The notes under the pieces: generated by a model | What the model saw: the letters and a program-made list of their open reading frames with translations, nothing else | What the model was told of the DNA's origin: nothing | Database searches by the model: none | Position numbers and translations under genes: made by a program | Assembly: GCF_005938625.1 (NCBI RefSeq) | Contig: NZ_VCNJ01000041.1 | Coordinates: forward strand, 1-40,322 | Source of the DNA: Pseudomonas fluorescens | Lineage (GTDB): Bacteria; Pseudomonadota; Gammaproteobacteria; Pseudomonadales; Pseudomonadaceae | Direction: 5' to 3' | Length of the DNA stretch: 40,322 nucleotides | In this document: positions 17,417 to 25,103 of the stretch, one piece after another | How positions within the stretch are numbered: the first letter of the stretch is position 1 | How the letters are laid out: the number at the start of each line of letters is the position of its first letter

Positions 17417-18796
17417 TTAGATCGCACTCGCCACGGTTGCCGGGCGAGGGGAGACAAGGCTGACCACCACGAAACTCACCAGACCCACAGCCAGGCTGTA
17501 GTAGATCGGCGTGTTCGCATCCAGACCGTCCTTGAACATGAACAGCAGCGCTGTGGCGAAACCCAGGCCCATACTGGCGATTGCGCCGGCGGTGGTTGCG
17601 CGTTTCCAGAAAATCGCACCCATCAGCGGGATCAGCATGCCGCCCACCAACAGGTTGTAAGCGAGGGTCAGGGCGCTGATCACATCGTTCACCACCAGCG
17701 CGATACCCAGCACAACGATGCCGGTCAGCAGGGTGAACAGACGGTTGATGCCCAGGCTCGACGGTTTGCCGCCACGCAGTTTCGGCAGCAGGTCTTCAGT
17801 CAGAGTGGTGGCGGCGGCGAGCAGACCGGCGCTGGCGGTGGACATCATCGCAGCGAGTGCCGCAGCGATCACCAGACCACGGATGCCGTCCGGCAGCGAC
17901 AGTTTGACGATGGCGGCGAAGGCGTTGTTGACGTTGTCTAGATCCGGGATCAGCACGTGTGCGGCCATGCCGATCAGCGCGCAGGCCAGACCGTAGACGA
18001 TGCAGTAGATGCCCGCGATGCTGCCGGCGTACTGCGCGACTTTGGCGGTTTTGACGGTGAAGACCCGTTGCCAGATGTCCTGACCGATGAGGATGCCGAA
18101 GAAGTAGATCATGAAGTAGGTGATGATCGTGTCCCAGCCGATGGTGGTGAAGCTGAAAGCAGTCGCCGGCAGTTTCAGCACCAGTTCGTCCCAGCCGCCA
18201 ACGCGGTACAGGCAGATCGGCAGCAGGATGAACATCAGGCCCACGGTCTTGATGATGAACTGGACGATGTCGGTCAGGGTCAGCGACCACATGCCGCCAA
18301 TCGCCGAGTAGATCACCACCACGCCACCGCCGAGCAATACCGAGATCCAGAACGGCAGGCCGAACAGCACTTGCAGCACGGTGCCGATCGCGAGGATCGA
18401 GGTCACGCCAATCATCAGCGCGTAAGCCAGCATGATTGCTGCGCTGGCCGAGCGGGCCATCGGGTTGTAGCGTTTTTCCAGGACTTGGGTAACGGTGTAG
18501 ATCTTCAGTTTCAGCAGCGGTTTGGCGAGGAACAGGTTCAGCGCAACGATGCCGCAACCGAGTGCCGCGCACAGCCAGAAACCGGAGATGCCGTGCACGT
18601 AGCCCAGACGTACGGTGCCGACGGTGGACGCGCCTCCGAGTACGGTCGCGGCCATGGTGCCCATGTACAGACTTGGGCCGAGATTACGACCGGCGACTAG
18701 AAAGTCCTCGTTGGTCTTGGCCTTGCGCATGCCGAAGTAGCCGAGCAAGAGCATGCCGGCGGCGTAGATGAGGACGACGAATAAATCCAAAGCCAT
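17417..18796 (-). CDS. Sodium:solute symporter family permease
   Basis: A 459-residue inner-membrane protein with about thirteen hydrophobic helices. The start MALDLFVVLIYAAGMLLLGYFGMRKAKTNEDFLVAGRNLG and the segment GGASTVGTVRLGYVHGISGFW are standard for the SSS family. The later 'AALAAMMSTASAGLLAAATTLTEDLL' is the conserved SSS helix 8/9 region with its sodium-binding Ser/Ala residues. It is the last gene of the minus-strand unit headed by gbuA, closed by a terminator 31 nt downstream. I recall the P. aeruginosa counterpart as PA1418. Uptake of a guanidino compound or a related nitrogen source is a reasonable inference; the exact substrate is unknown. Confidence 0.88.
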   Translation of the reverse strand: MALDLFVVLIYAAGMLLLGYFGMRKAKTNEDFLVAGRNLGPSLYMGTMAATVLGGASTVGTVRLGYVHGISGFWLCAALGCGIVALNLFLAKPLLKLKIYTVTQVLEKRYNPMARSASAAIMLAYALMIGVTSILAIGTVLQVLFGLPFWISVLLGGGVVVIYSAIGGMWSLTLTDIVQFIIKTVGLMFILLPICLYRVGGWDELVLKLPATAFSFTTIGWDTIITYFMIYFFGILIGQDIWQRVFTVKTAKVAQYAGSIAGIYCIVYGLACALIGMAAHVLIPDLDNVNNAFAAIVKLSLPDGIRGLVIAAALAAMMSTASAGLLAAATTLTEDLLPKLRGGKPSSLGINRLFTLLTGIVVLGIALVVNDVISALTLAYNLLVGGMLIPLMGAIFWKRATTAGAIASMGLGFATALLFMFKDGLDANTPIYYSLAVGLVSFVVVSLVSPRPATVASAI

Positions 18797-18844
18797 GATG
18801 GCGTGTCTCCGATTGTCTTTTTTATGTGAGGCTGAATTCAGTCT

Positions 18845-18872
18845 CCTGTGGGAGCAAGCTCGCTCCCACAGG
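18845..18872. repeat. REP-like hairpin between the permease genes
   Basis: CCTGTGGGAGC (18845-18855) and GCTCCCACAGG (18862-18872) form a perfect 11-bp stem with a 6-nt loop. This is the common Pseudomonas 'TGTGGGAGC' REP-type sequence. It lies in the 90-nt gap inside the gbu unit and may reduce or stabilise downstream mRNA. Confidence 0.75.
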
Positions 18873-18886
18873 GGATAGGCGTTTAC

Positions 18887-20389
18887 TCAGGCGGCTTGCG
18901 CTTTAGTCGACGGTTCCACGATTTGGCTGTGCTCATCCGTCGGGCCGAACACTTCGCGCGGTTCCGGGAACAGGCTCAGCAGCGTCAGGTACACCACCGA
19001 AGCCAGGCCCAGGGTCACCGGTAAACTGATGTCGATGCCGCCAGCCATTTCACCCAGCGGGCCAACGAACTGCCCCGGCAAGTTCACGAAGCACAGGCCA
19101 ACCGCCGCGCTCGGGATCCACGCGCCCAGACCGCGCCAGTTCCAGCCGTGGCTGAACCAGTAGCGACCGCCCTGTTCGCCGCGCGTGAACACTTGCAGGT
19201 CATCCGGGCAGTAGAAGCCGCGACGCACCAAGAGGCCGATGATCATGATCACCATCCACGGCGTGGTGCAGGTGATGATCAGCACAGCGAAGGTCGACAC
19301 GCTCTGCACCAGGTTCGCGGCAAAGCGACCGATGAAGATGAAGGCAATCGACAGCACGCCGATCAGCAGTGTCGCTTTCACTCGCGAGAGAACACGCGGG
19401 AACACGCTGGACATGTCCAGCCCGGTGCCATACAGCGAAGTGGTGCCGGTGGACATGCCGCCGATCACTGCAATCAGGCATACCGGCAGGAAGAACCAGC
19501 TCGGCGATACCGCCAGCAAACCGCCGACATAATTGTTCGCCGCGATGTAGTCCGGCGCCTTGATCGCGACGATGGTCGCGGTGGTCAGGCCGAACAGGAA
19601 CGGGATGAATGTGGCGATCTGCGACAGCACAACCGCCGCCATGATGCGTTGTTTGGAGGTGTCGCGCGGGATGTAGCGCGACCAGTCACCGAGGAACGCG
19701 CCGAAGGAAATCGGATTGCTCATCGCCACCAGCGCGGCGCCGATGAACGCGGCCCAGAAGCCCGGCTGACCGAGGCTCACAGTGCCCGCGTAATGCGCGT
19801 CGAAAGGACCGGCAAAAGCGAAGATGCCCAGCAGGAATAACAGACTGGCGCTCCACACCGCGATCTTGTTTACCCACAGCAAAAAGCGGAAGCCGTAGAT
19901 GCACACGGTCAGCACCAGGATCGCGAACAGACCGTAGGCCAGGCCCAGAGTCAGGTCGGTTTCCGGCAGACCGATCAGGCGTTTCGCACCACCGATCAGC
20001 GCATCCCCCGAACTCCACACCGAGAGCGAGAAAAACGCGATAGCGGTCAACAGCGACAGGAACGAACCGACGATCCGCCCGTGCACGCCGAAATGCGCAC
20101 CGGACGACACGGCATTGTTGGTGCCGTTGAGCGGGCCGAACAGGCCCATCGGTGCGAGGATCAGCGAGCCGAGCAACACGCCCGACACAATCGCCCAGAC
20201 GCCGGCCTGAAAAGACAGGCCGAACAGCACCGGGAAACTGCCGAGCACGGCGGTGGCAAAGGTGTTCGAACCACCGAAGATCATCCGGAACAAGTCCGTC
20301 GGGCCTGCGGTCCGTTCGTGGTCCGGGATCTGTTCGACCCCGTGGGTTTCAATCTGCGTAAGGCTTTGGTCGTTGTTGTTGTTATTCAT
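18887..20389 (-). CDS. NCS1-type (purine-cytosine permease-like) transporter
   Basis: A 500-residue inner-membrane protein with about twelve transmembrane helices. It starts with an Asn-rich tail (MNNNNND), then ETHGVEQIPDHERTAGPTDLFRMIFGGSNTFATAVLG, the usual opening of nucleobase:cation symporter-1 proteins. Other family segments are SNPISFGAFLGDWSRYIPRDTSKQ (the cytosolic loop with its GDWSRY motif) and LYGTGLDMSSVFPRV. It sits between the NTF2-like gene and the SSS permease gene in the gbuA unit, the same neighbourhood I recall as PA1419. The substrate is probably a small guanidino or other nitrogenous compound, by context only. A GGAGC ribosome-binding site precedes ATG 20389. Confidence 0.88.
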   Translation of the reverse strand: MNNNNNDQSLTQIETHGVEQIPDHERTAGPTDLFRMIFGGSNTFATAVLGSFPVLFGLSFQAGVWAIVSGVLLGSLILAPMGLFGPLNGTNNAVSSGAHFGVHGRIVGSFLSLLTAIAFFSLSVWSSGDALIGGAKRLIGLPETDLTLGLAYGLFAILVLTVCIYGFRFLLWVNKIAVWSASLLFLLGIFAFAGPFDAHYAGTVSLGQPGFWAAFIGAALVAMSNPISFGAFLGDWSRYIPRDTSKQRIMAAVVLSQIATFIPFLFGLTTATIVAIKAPDYIAANNYVGGLLAVSPSWFFLPVCLIAVIGGMSTGTTSLYGTGLDMSSVFPRVLSRVKATLLIGVLSIAFIFIGRFAANLVQSVSTFAVLIITCTTPWMVIMIIGLLVRRGFYCPDDLQVFTRGEQGGRYWFSHGWNWRGLGAWIPSAAVGLCFVNLPGQFVGPLGEMAGGIDISLPVTLGLASVVYLTLLSLFPEPREVFGPTDEHSQIVEPSTKAQAA

Positions 20390-20412
20390 GATCTGCTCCG
20401 ATCATAAAGGCG

Positions 20413-20433
20413 CGCCTCATCGTGCGTGAGGCG
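20413..20433 (-). other. Short hairpin in the NTF2-NCS1 gap
   Basis: CGCCTCA (20413-20419) and TGAGGCG (20427-20433) form a 7-bp stem with a 7-nt loop in the 56-nt gap between the NTF2-like gene and the NCS1 gene. No T-run follows on the minus strand. It could be an mRNA processing or stability element, or chance. Confidence 0.35.
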
Positions 20434-20445
20434 TCACCTGTTTGG

Positions 20446-20868
20446 CTAAGGGGATGGCAGCCCTTCCGGCATTGCGGACAAATGTTCATGACAGGCCAGC
20501 CAAAGGCCTTGTTGTTCTAGGCTCGACGCTTGTTTCTTGAAAACAATCGTCTCGCGCTCCTGGCTGAAGTGTTGCTCCCCTTGCATGCGCAGCTCGGTGG
20601 CCACGTCATGGATGAAAATCGCCACGTCACCTTGCAGGCTGACGAAAGCGTTGCTCGAGGTGCACACAAGCACCTCGAAGCCATCCTCGGCGCGCCAGCT
20701 GTCCCACAAGGCCTGATAGGCATCGCGCGACAGCAGCGGCTGTTCGAGGGTGTAGAAAACGAAACTTGCATCGGCGCTGAACGCGCCGAAGTAAGCTTCG
20801 CGATCGTTACGGGCGAAGGCGGACACCAGATCGGCGGCCGCTTGCAAAACCTGATCACGTTCGTTCAT
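20446..20868 (-). CDS. NTF2-like (SnoaL-fold) protein of the gbu operon
   Basis: A 140-residue soluble protein whose pattern, N-terminal helices (MNERDQVLQAAADLVSAFARNDREAYFGAF) then curved beta strands (ASFVFYTLEQPLLSRDAYQALWDSW ... VAIFIHDVATELRMQGEQHFSQERETIVFKK ... GLWLACHEHLSAMPEGL), is typical of the NTF2/SnoaL fold. The ending 'W.a.HEHLS' is common in calcium/calmodulin-kinase-II-like and ketosteroid-isomerase-like members. The start at ATG 20868 leaves 10 nt after the gbuA stop (20879), so the two are almost certainly co-transcribed. It corresponds in position to PA1420. Its biochemical role is unknown; processing of a guanidino substrate or product is speculation. Confidence 0.82.
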   Translation of the reverse strand: MNERDQVLQAAADLVSAFARNDREAYFGAFSADASFVFYTLEQPLLSRDAYQALWDSWRAEDGFEVLVCTSSNAFVSLQGDVAIFIHDVATELRMQGEQHFSQERETIVFKKQASSLEQQGLWLACHEHLSAMPEGLPSP

Positions 20869-20878
20869 GACCCGACCC

Positions 20879-21829
20879 TCAGCGATGGACCACGCCAGGC
20901 AGTACGCAGAGCATTTCGTACAGCAGGTTGGCGGCCAGCAGCGAGGTGTTGCCGGTGGTGTCATAAGCGGGCGAGACTTCTACCAGATCGCAGCCGATCA
21001 GGTCGAGGCCTTGGCAGCCGCGAACGATTTCAATCGCCTGAATGGTCGTCAGACCACCGATTTCCGGGGTGCCGGTGCCCGGTGCCCAGGCCGGGTCGAT
21101 GCCGTCGATGTCGAAGCTCAGATACACCGGACCACCGCCGACTTTCTCGCGCACTTCGGCCATCAGCGGCGCCAGCGACTTGTGCCAGCACTCTTCGGCC
21201 TGAACCACGCGGAAGCCCTGATCGCGGCTCCAGTTGAAGTCGTCAGCGGTGTAGCCCTGCGCGCGCAGACCAATTTGCACCACGCGGTCGCAGTCCAGCA
21301 GACCTTCTTCAACGGCGCGACGGAAGGTCGTGCCGTGGGCAATCTTCTCGCCGAACATGTGATCGTTGACGTCAGCGTGGGCATCGATGTGCACCAGACC
21401 GACCTTGCCGTGCTTTTTATGAATCGCCCGCAGGATCGGCAGGGTGATGGTGTGGTCGCCACCCAGGGTCATCGGGATCACGTTGTGCTCGAGGATGTTG
21501 TCGTAGGCTTCTTCGATGATGCGCACGGCGTCGAGCAGGTTGAAGGTGTTGATCGCCACGTCACCGATGTCGGCCACGGCCAGCGAATCGAACGGCGCAG
21601 CGCCGGTGGCCATGTTGTAAGGGCGGATCATCACCGATTCGGTGCGGATATCGCGTGGCCCGAAGCGGGTGCCGGGGCGCAGCGAAGTACCGATGTCCAG
21701 TGGCACGCCTACGAAAGCAGCGTCCAGGCCGGCAGCGGTCGGTACATGGGGGAGTCGGAGCATGGTGGCGATGCCGCCGAAGCGCGGCATTTCGTTGCCG
21801 CCCAGTGGTTGGTGAAGAATCTTGTCCAC
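20879..21829 (-). CDS. gbuA: Guanidinobutyrase (ureohydrolase, arginase family)
   Basis: A 316-residue manganese ureohydrolase that should convert 4-guanidinobutyrate to 4-aminobutyrate and urea in the arginine dehydrogenase/oxidase route. All metal-ligand motifs of the arginase family are present: GGDHT (His126), DAHAD (Asp149, His151, Asp153) and SFDIDGIDP (Asp240, Asp242). The opening HQPLGGNEMPRFGGIATM and FGPRDIRTESVMIRPYNMATG match my memory of P. aeruginosa GbuA (PA1421). Guanidinopropionase (GpuA) is similar, but the neighbours (NTF2-like, NCS1, SSS and divergent LysR) favour GbuA. The start codon is GTG 21829. It is the first gene of a four-gene minus-strand unit and divergent from gbuR. 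Confidence 0.92.
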   Translation of the reverse strand: MDKILHQPLGGNEMPRFGGIATMLRLPHVPTAAGLDAAFVGVPLDIGTSLRPGTRFGPRDIRTESVMIRPYNMATGAAPFDSLAVADIGDVAINTFNLLDAVRIIEEAYDNILEHNVIPMTLGGDHTITLPILRAIHKKHGKVGLVHIDAHADVNDHMFGEKIAHGTTFRRAVEEGLLDCDRVVQIGLRAQGYTADDFNWSRDQGFRVVQAEECWHKSLAPLMAEVREKVGGGPVYLSFDIDGIDPAWAPGTGTPEIGGLTTIQAIEIVRGCQGLDLIGCDLVEVSPAYDTTGNTSLLAANLLYEMLCVLPGVVHR

Positions 21830-21952
21830 GGGTAAGGCCTCATCGTCTTTGTTTTATTTATGTCGGCGCGCCGTTGAGCAGGGGTTCGGACGCCGCTGTG
21901 GGGCCGATGATGCGAAATGTAGTGCGGCGGAAGAATCGCTACGGGCAAAAAC

Positions 21953-21976
21953 TTAGTTCAGATTTTTCTAAACTAA
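21953..21976. promoter_or_regulatory. Palindromic operator candidate for GbuR
   Basis: TTAGTTCAGA (21953-21962) and TCTAAACTAA (21967-21976) are inverted repeats with one mismatched pair and a 4-nt spacer. It is an AT-rich 24-bp palindrome in an otherwise GC-rich 292-bp divergent region between gbuA and gbuR. Length, symmetry and position fit a LysR-type recognition site (T-N11-A-like). Binding by GbuR is inferred. Confidence 0.65.
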
Positions 21977-21996
21977 TGCCAGACTTCCACACCTGC

Positions 21997-22107
21997 TCGT
22001 TCCCATGCTCCGCGTGGGAATGCATCTACGGACGCTCCGCGTCCAGCCGTACTCGCAGGTGACGCAGAGCGTCACGGGCTGCATTCCCACGCAGAGCGTG
22101 GGAACGA
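21997..22107. repeat. Nested palindromic repeat, copy A (MITE-like)
   Basis: About 111 bp. The outer arms TCGTTCCCAtGCTCcGCGTGGGAATGC-type at 21997-22023 and its inverse at 22081-22107 enclose two inner short palindromes (GGACGCTCCGCGTCC at 22030-22044 and GTGACGCAGAGCGTCAC at 22059-22075). Copies B, C and D lie at 23615, 27305 and 37240. This copy fills the gap between the GbuR operator candidate and the gbuR ribosome-binding site. Confidence 0.85.
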
Positions 22108-22121
22108 TCCTTGGAGTAGAC

Positions 22122-23015
22122 ATGGCCAACGCTTTACCCGACCTGAAACTATTGCGCATCTTCGTCAGCGTCGTGCGTCATCAGGGTTTCGCCAACGCGC
22201 AACAGGAACTCAACCTGTCGACCTCGGCGATCAGCACTTACATGAGCCAGCTCGAAGCCGCGCTCGGTCTGGTGCTGTGCCATCGCGGGCGTGGCGGGTT
22301 CAGCCTGACCAGCAAGGGTGAGCTGTTCCATCAGGAAACCCTGCGCCTGCTCGCCGAGCTCGAAGGTTTCGAGCAATACGCTGCAGCGCTCAAGGGCGAA
22401 CTGCGCGGCACGCTCAACCTCGGCGTGATCGACTCCACCGTCAGTGACAAGGCGTTGCCGTTCGCCGAAGCCATCGGCGCCTACAGCCAGGAACACCCGG
22501 CAGTGCATTTGCACCTGTCGGTGATGAGCCCGTACGAACTGCAACTCGGCGTGCAGGACAATCGCCTCGATCTGGCCATCGGTGCGTTCTCCACGCGCAT
22601 GAGCGGCCTGATCTACATGCCGCTGTACCGCGAGCAGCACTGGTTGTATTGCAGCAGCCGCCATCCGTTGTTCAACGAGCGGCGTATCCCTGAACAGGTC
22701 ATCACCCAGCAGCGCATGGTCGGGCGTGGGTACTGGAGTCAGGCGGAACTCGCACGCCACGGCTTCAAACACAGCGCGGCGACGGTGGAAAGTATGGAAG
22801 CGCAGCTGATTCTGGTGCTGTCCGGTGCCTACATCGGTTACTTGCCGGAGCACTATGCTCAGGCGTGGGCCGACAAGGGTGACTTACGCGTGCTGCTGCC
22901 GGCGACCTTCGGTTATCAGGCACCGTTTTCGATGATCATGCGCCGTGGCCGCAGCCGCGAACCGCTGATCCAGACCTTCCGCGATTTGCTCAAAGCACAG
23001 CTCAATCAGGTTTAA
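22122..23015 (+). CDS. gbuR: LysR-type regulator of guanidinobutyrate use
   Basis: A 297-residue LysR-type regulator. The N-terminal helix-turn-helix (residues 9-66, LLRIFVSVVRHQGFANAQQELNLSTSAISTYMSQLEAALG) is followed by the effector domain with GTLNLGVIDSTVSDKALPF (about residues 100-120) and YIGYLPEHYAQAW near residue 255. ATG 22122 with GGAG (22113-22116) is chosen; an upstream in-frame start at 22005 would merely translate the palindromic repeat. It is divergent from gbuA and matches in position P. aeruginosa PA1422 (gbuR), which is required for induction of gbuA by guanidinobutyrate. It is followed after 5 nt by the DTW gene, so read-through is likely. Confidence 0.88.
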   Translation: MANALPDLKLLRIFVSVVRHQGFANAQQELNLSTSAISTYMSQLEAALGLVLCHRGRGGFSLTSKGELFHQETLRLLAELEGFEQYAAALKGELRGTLNLGVIDSTVSDKALPFAEAIGAYSQEHPAVHLHLSVMSPYELQLGVQDNRLDLAIGAFSTRMSGLIYMPLYREQHWLYCSSRHPLFNERRIPEQVITQQRMVGRGYWSQAELARHGFKHSAATVESMEAQLILVLSGAYIGYLPEHYAQAWADKGDLRVLLPATFGYQAPFSMIMRRGRSREPLIQTFRDLLKAQLNQV

Positions 23016-23020
23016 GACCG

Positions 23021-23617
23021 ATGTCCAGAATTCAATGCCCGCGCTGCCTGCGCCCACAAACCCATTGCCTGTGTTCGCTGATCCCGAGCCTCGACAGCCG
23101 CACGCGGGTGTTGCTGTTGCAGCATCCAAGTGAAGTTAATCATGCGTTGAATACCGCGCGATTGGCGGCACTTGGTTTGAGCAATGCCGAGCTGATCGTT
23201 GGCGAGGTGTTCGAGGATTTGCCGGCGCTGTTGAACCGGCCGGGGTATCACGCGCGGTTGCTGTTTCCGGCTGATGATGCGCAACCGATGCATCCTTATG
23301 GCGAATCCGATAAGCCGTTGTTGCTGGTGGTGCCGGACGGCACCTGGCGCAAGGCGCGCAAGATATTGCACCTCAATCCGTTGTTGGCGGCGTTGCCGCG
23401 GGTGACGCTGGCTGAGGGTGGCGTCTCGCGCTATCGCTTGCGCAAGGCGCCGGGACCGGGGGCGTTGTCGACCATCGAGGCGATTGTGCAGGCGTTGCAG
23501 ACGCTGGAGGCACCGGCGTCATTCGAGCCGTTGCTCAAGCCGTTCGAGGCGTTGATCGAGGGGCAGATTGCGGCGATGGGGGAGGAGACGTTTCAGCGTA
23601 ATCATGGCGACAAATGA
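23021..23617 (+). CDS. DTW-domain tRNA-uridine aminocarboxypropyltransferase
   Basis: A 198-residue DTW-domain protein. These enzymes transfer the 3-amino-3-carboxypropyl group of S-adenosylmethionine to a uridine in tRNA (acp3U, as in E. coli TapT). The N terminus has a zinc-type cysteine set (Cys6, Cys9, Cys16, Cys18 in CPRCLRPQTHCLC), then LLLQHPSEVNHALNTARLAAL. The diagnostic DGTW is at residues 106-109 (VVPDGTWRKARKIL), followed by SRYRLRKAPGPGALSTIEA. It starts 5 nt after gbuR. The stop codon TGA (23615-23617) is the first part of repeat copy B. Which tRNA position it modifies cannot be told here. Confidence 0.9.
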   Translation: MSRIQCPRCLRPQTHCLCSLIPSLDSRTRVLLLQHPSEVNHALNTARLAALGLSNAELIVGEVFEDLPALLNRPGYHARLLFPADDAQPMHPYGESDKPLLLVVPDGTWRKARKILHLNPLLAALPRVTLAEGGVSRYRLRKAPGPGALSTIEAIVQALQTLEAPASFEPLLKPFEALIEGQIAAMGEETFQRNHGDK

Positions 23618-23727
23618 TCGTTCCCACGCTCTGCGTGGGAATGCATCCAGTGACGCTCTGCGTCACCTTCGTAAAGGGACGCGGAGCGTCCCGGGCGGCA
23701 TTCCCACGCGGAGCGTGGGAACGATCA
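23615..23727. repeat. Nested palindromic repeat, copy B
   Basis: Starts TGATCGTTCCCACGCTCTGCG and ends with its inverse (…GGGAACGATCA). The inner palindromes GTGACGCTCTGCGTCAC (23651-23667) and GGGACGCGGAGCGTCCC (23677-23693) lie between. Its left end overlaps the stop codon of the DTW gene. It lies between the convergent DTW and lapC-like genes, where it may act as terminator. Confidence 0.88.
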
Positions 23728-23731
23728 TCGG

Positions 23732-25093
23732 CTACCGTTCGCGCATCGCCTCGGTCCGGGCTTTCAGCACGGGTTTGAGCAGATAATCCAGGACACTTTT
23801 CTCCCCGGTAATAATGTCCACCGTCGCCACCATCCCCGGAATAATCAGCAGCGGTTTCACATCCCCGCCCAAATGGTTTTTATCGGTGCGCACCTGAATC
23901 AGGTAGAAGCTGTTGCCCTTGTCATCGGTAATCGTGTCCGCACCGATCAACTCCAGCTTGGCACTCAGCCCGCCGTAAATCGTGTAATCGTAGGCACTGA
24001 ACTTGACCATGGCTTTCTGGCCCGGATGCAGGAACGCGACGTCCTGCGGACGCACCTTGGCTTCGATCAGCAGGTTGTCTTCCAACGGTACGATTTCGAC
24101 CATGTCACTGCCCGGCTGGACCACGCCACCGATGGTGTTGACCTTCAATTGCTTGATCACCCCGTGCACCGGTGAGGTCACCGTCGTGCGGGTGACGCGG
24201 TCGTCGATAGCGATGCTGGTGGCGGTGATTTTCGACAGGTCGGTGCGTTTCTCATTCAGCTCTTTTGCCGCCTCGGAGCGGAAGGTTTGTTCTGACTCGT
24301 CGATTTTGCTGCGGATCTCGGCAATCGCCGATTCGGCGCGGGGAATCGCCAAAGTGGTGGCGTTCAACGAGCCACGAATTTCCACGGCGCTGCGCTTGAG
24401 GCGGAGGATTTCTACGGGGGACACCGCACCGGTTTTCACCAGCGGCTCGGACATGTTCATCTCTTGCTGCAGCAGCGCCAGGCTTGAACTGAACTGGCCC
24501 TGCTTGGAGCGAAACTCGGCGAGTTCCTGGGTTTTCTGCCGCAGTTGTTCGCTGAGCGTGCGCTGCTCGCTGGCCAACCGGCGCTGACGTTGTTCGTACA
24601 GTGAACGCTCGTCTTCGGCGACTTGCGGCGCTTTGGCGATGACTTCATCGGAGAGCTTGAACGGTCGGCCCTCGGCCTCCGCCGACAGCCGTTCGACCTG
24701 CGCCGTCAACGCATAACGATCCGCCTCGCTCTCACCCTTGTTCGAGCGAAAGCGCGTGTCATCCAGGCGCAGCAGGGTATCGCCCTTGTTGACCATTTGC
24801 CCTTCACGCACAAAGATTTCGGTGACGATGCCGCCTTCAAGGTTCTGGATCACCTGAACCTTGCTCGATGGAATCGCCTTGCCTTCGCCCATGGTCACTT
24901 CTTCGAGCACGGCGAATTTGGCCCAGACCACCGCACTGATCAGCAGCGCTGCCGCCAGCCACACGGTGATCCGTGACCAGCGCGGCGAATCCTGTAACGA
25001 AGCGCCGGCGGTTTCCGGCATGAACTCGGCTTCGGCGCTTTTGCCGAAACTGTCGAAGTAGCCGCGCTCTTTGCTATCGGAGGAAGCAGACAT
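23732..25093 (-). CDS. Type I secretion periplasmic adaptor, LapC/HlyD-like
   Basis: A 453-residue membrane-fusion protein. A cytoplasmic N-terminal segment (residues 1-42) leads to one transmembrane helix (about 43-62, ITVWLAAALLISAVVWAKFAV). A lipoyl-type half (LEGGIVTEIFVREGQMVNKGDTLLRLDDTRF) follows, then a long periplasmic coiled coil (about 115-290), the second lipoyl half (VTSPVHGVIKQLKVNTIGGVVQPGSDMVEIVP) and a C-terminal beta-barrel. The order and motifs fit HlyD-family adaptors such as LapC. ATG 25093 (MSASSDSKERGYFD) gives a natural start; the longer frame has no support. It begins 10 nt after the exporter gene ends, so it is in the same operon. It bridges the ABC exporter and the outer-membrane TolC-type protein to export the adjacent adhesin. 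Confidence 0.88.
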   Translation of the reverse strand: MSASSDSKERGYFDSFGKSAEAEFMPETAGASLQDSPRWSRITVWLAAALLISAVVWAKFAVLEEVTMGEGKAIPSSKVQVIQNLEGGIVTEIFVREGQMVNKGDTLLRLDDTRFRSNKGESEADRYALTAQVERLSAEAEGRPFKLSDEVIAKAPQVAEDERSLYEQRQRRLASEQRTLSEQLRQKTQELAEFRSKQGQFSSSLALLQQEMNMSEPLVKTGAVSPVEILRLKRSAVEIRGSLNATTLAIPRAESAIAEIRSKIDESEQTFRSEAAKELNEKRTDLSKITATSIAIDDRVTRTTVTSPVHGVIKQLKVNTIGGVVQPGSDMVEIVPLEDNLLIEAKVRPQDVAFLHPGQKAMVKFSAYDYTIYGGLSAKLELIGADTITDDKGNSFYLIQVRTDKNHLGGDVKPLLIIPGMVATVDIITGEKSVLDYLLKPVLKARTEAMRER

Positions 25094-25103
25094 GGGACAA
25101 CTC

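Noticed and set aside
20869..20964. Upstream extension of the NTF2-like gene into gbuA
   Set aside because: The longer frame would overlap the gbuA C terminus by 86 bp. ATG 20868 begins a typical helix and leaves the tight 10-nt operon gap.
22005..22121. N-terminal extension of GbuR starting in the palindromic repeat
   Set aside because: The extra residues (MLRVGMHLRTLRV…) are a translation of the repeat, and the same peptide appears near other copies. ATG 22122 has a good ribosome-binding site and the normal LysR start.
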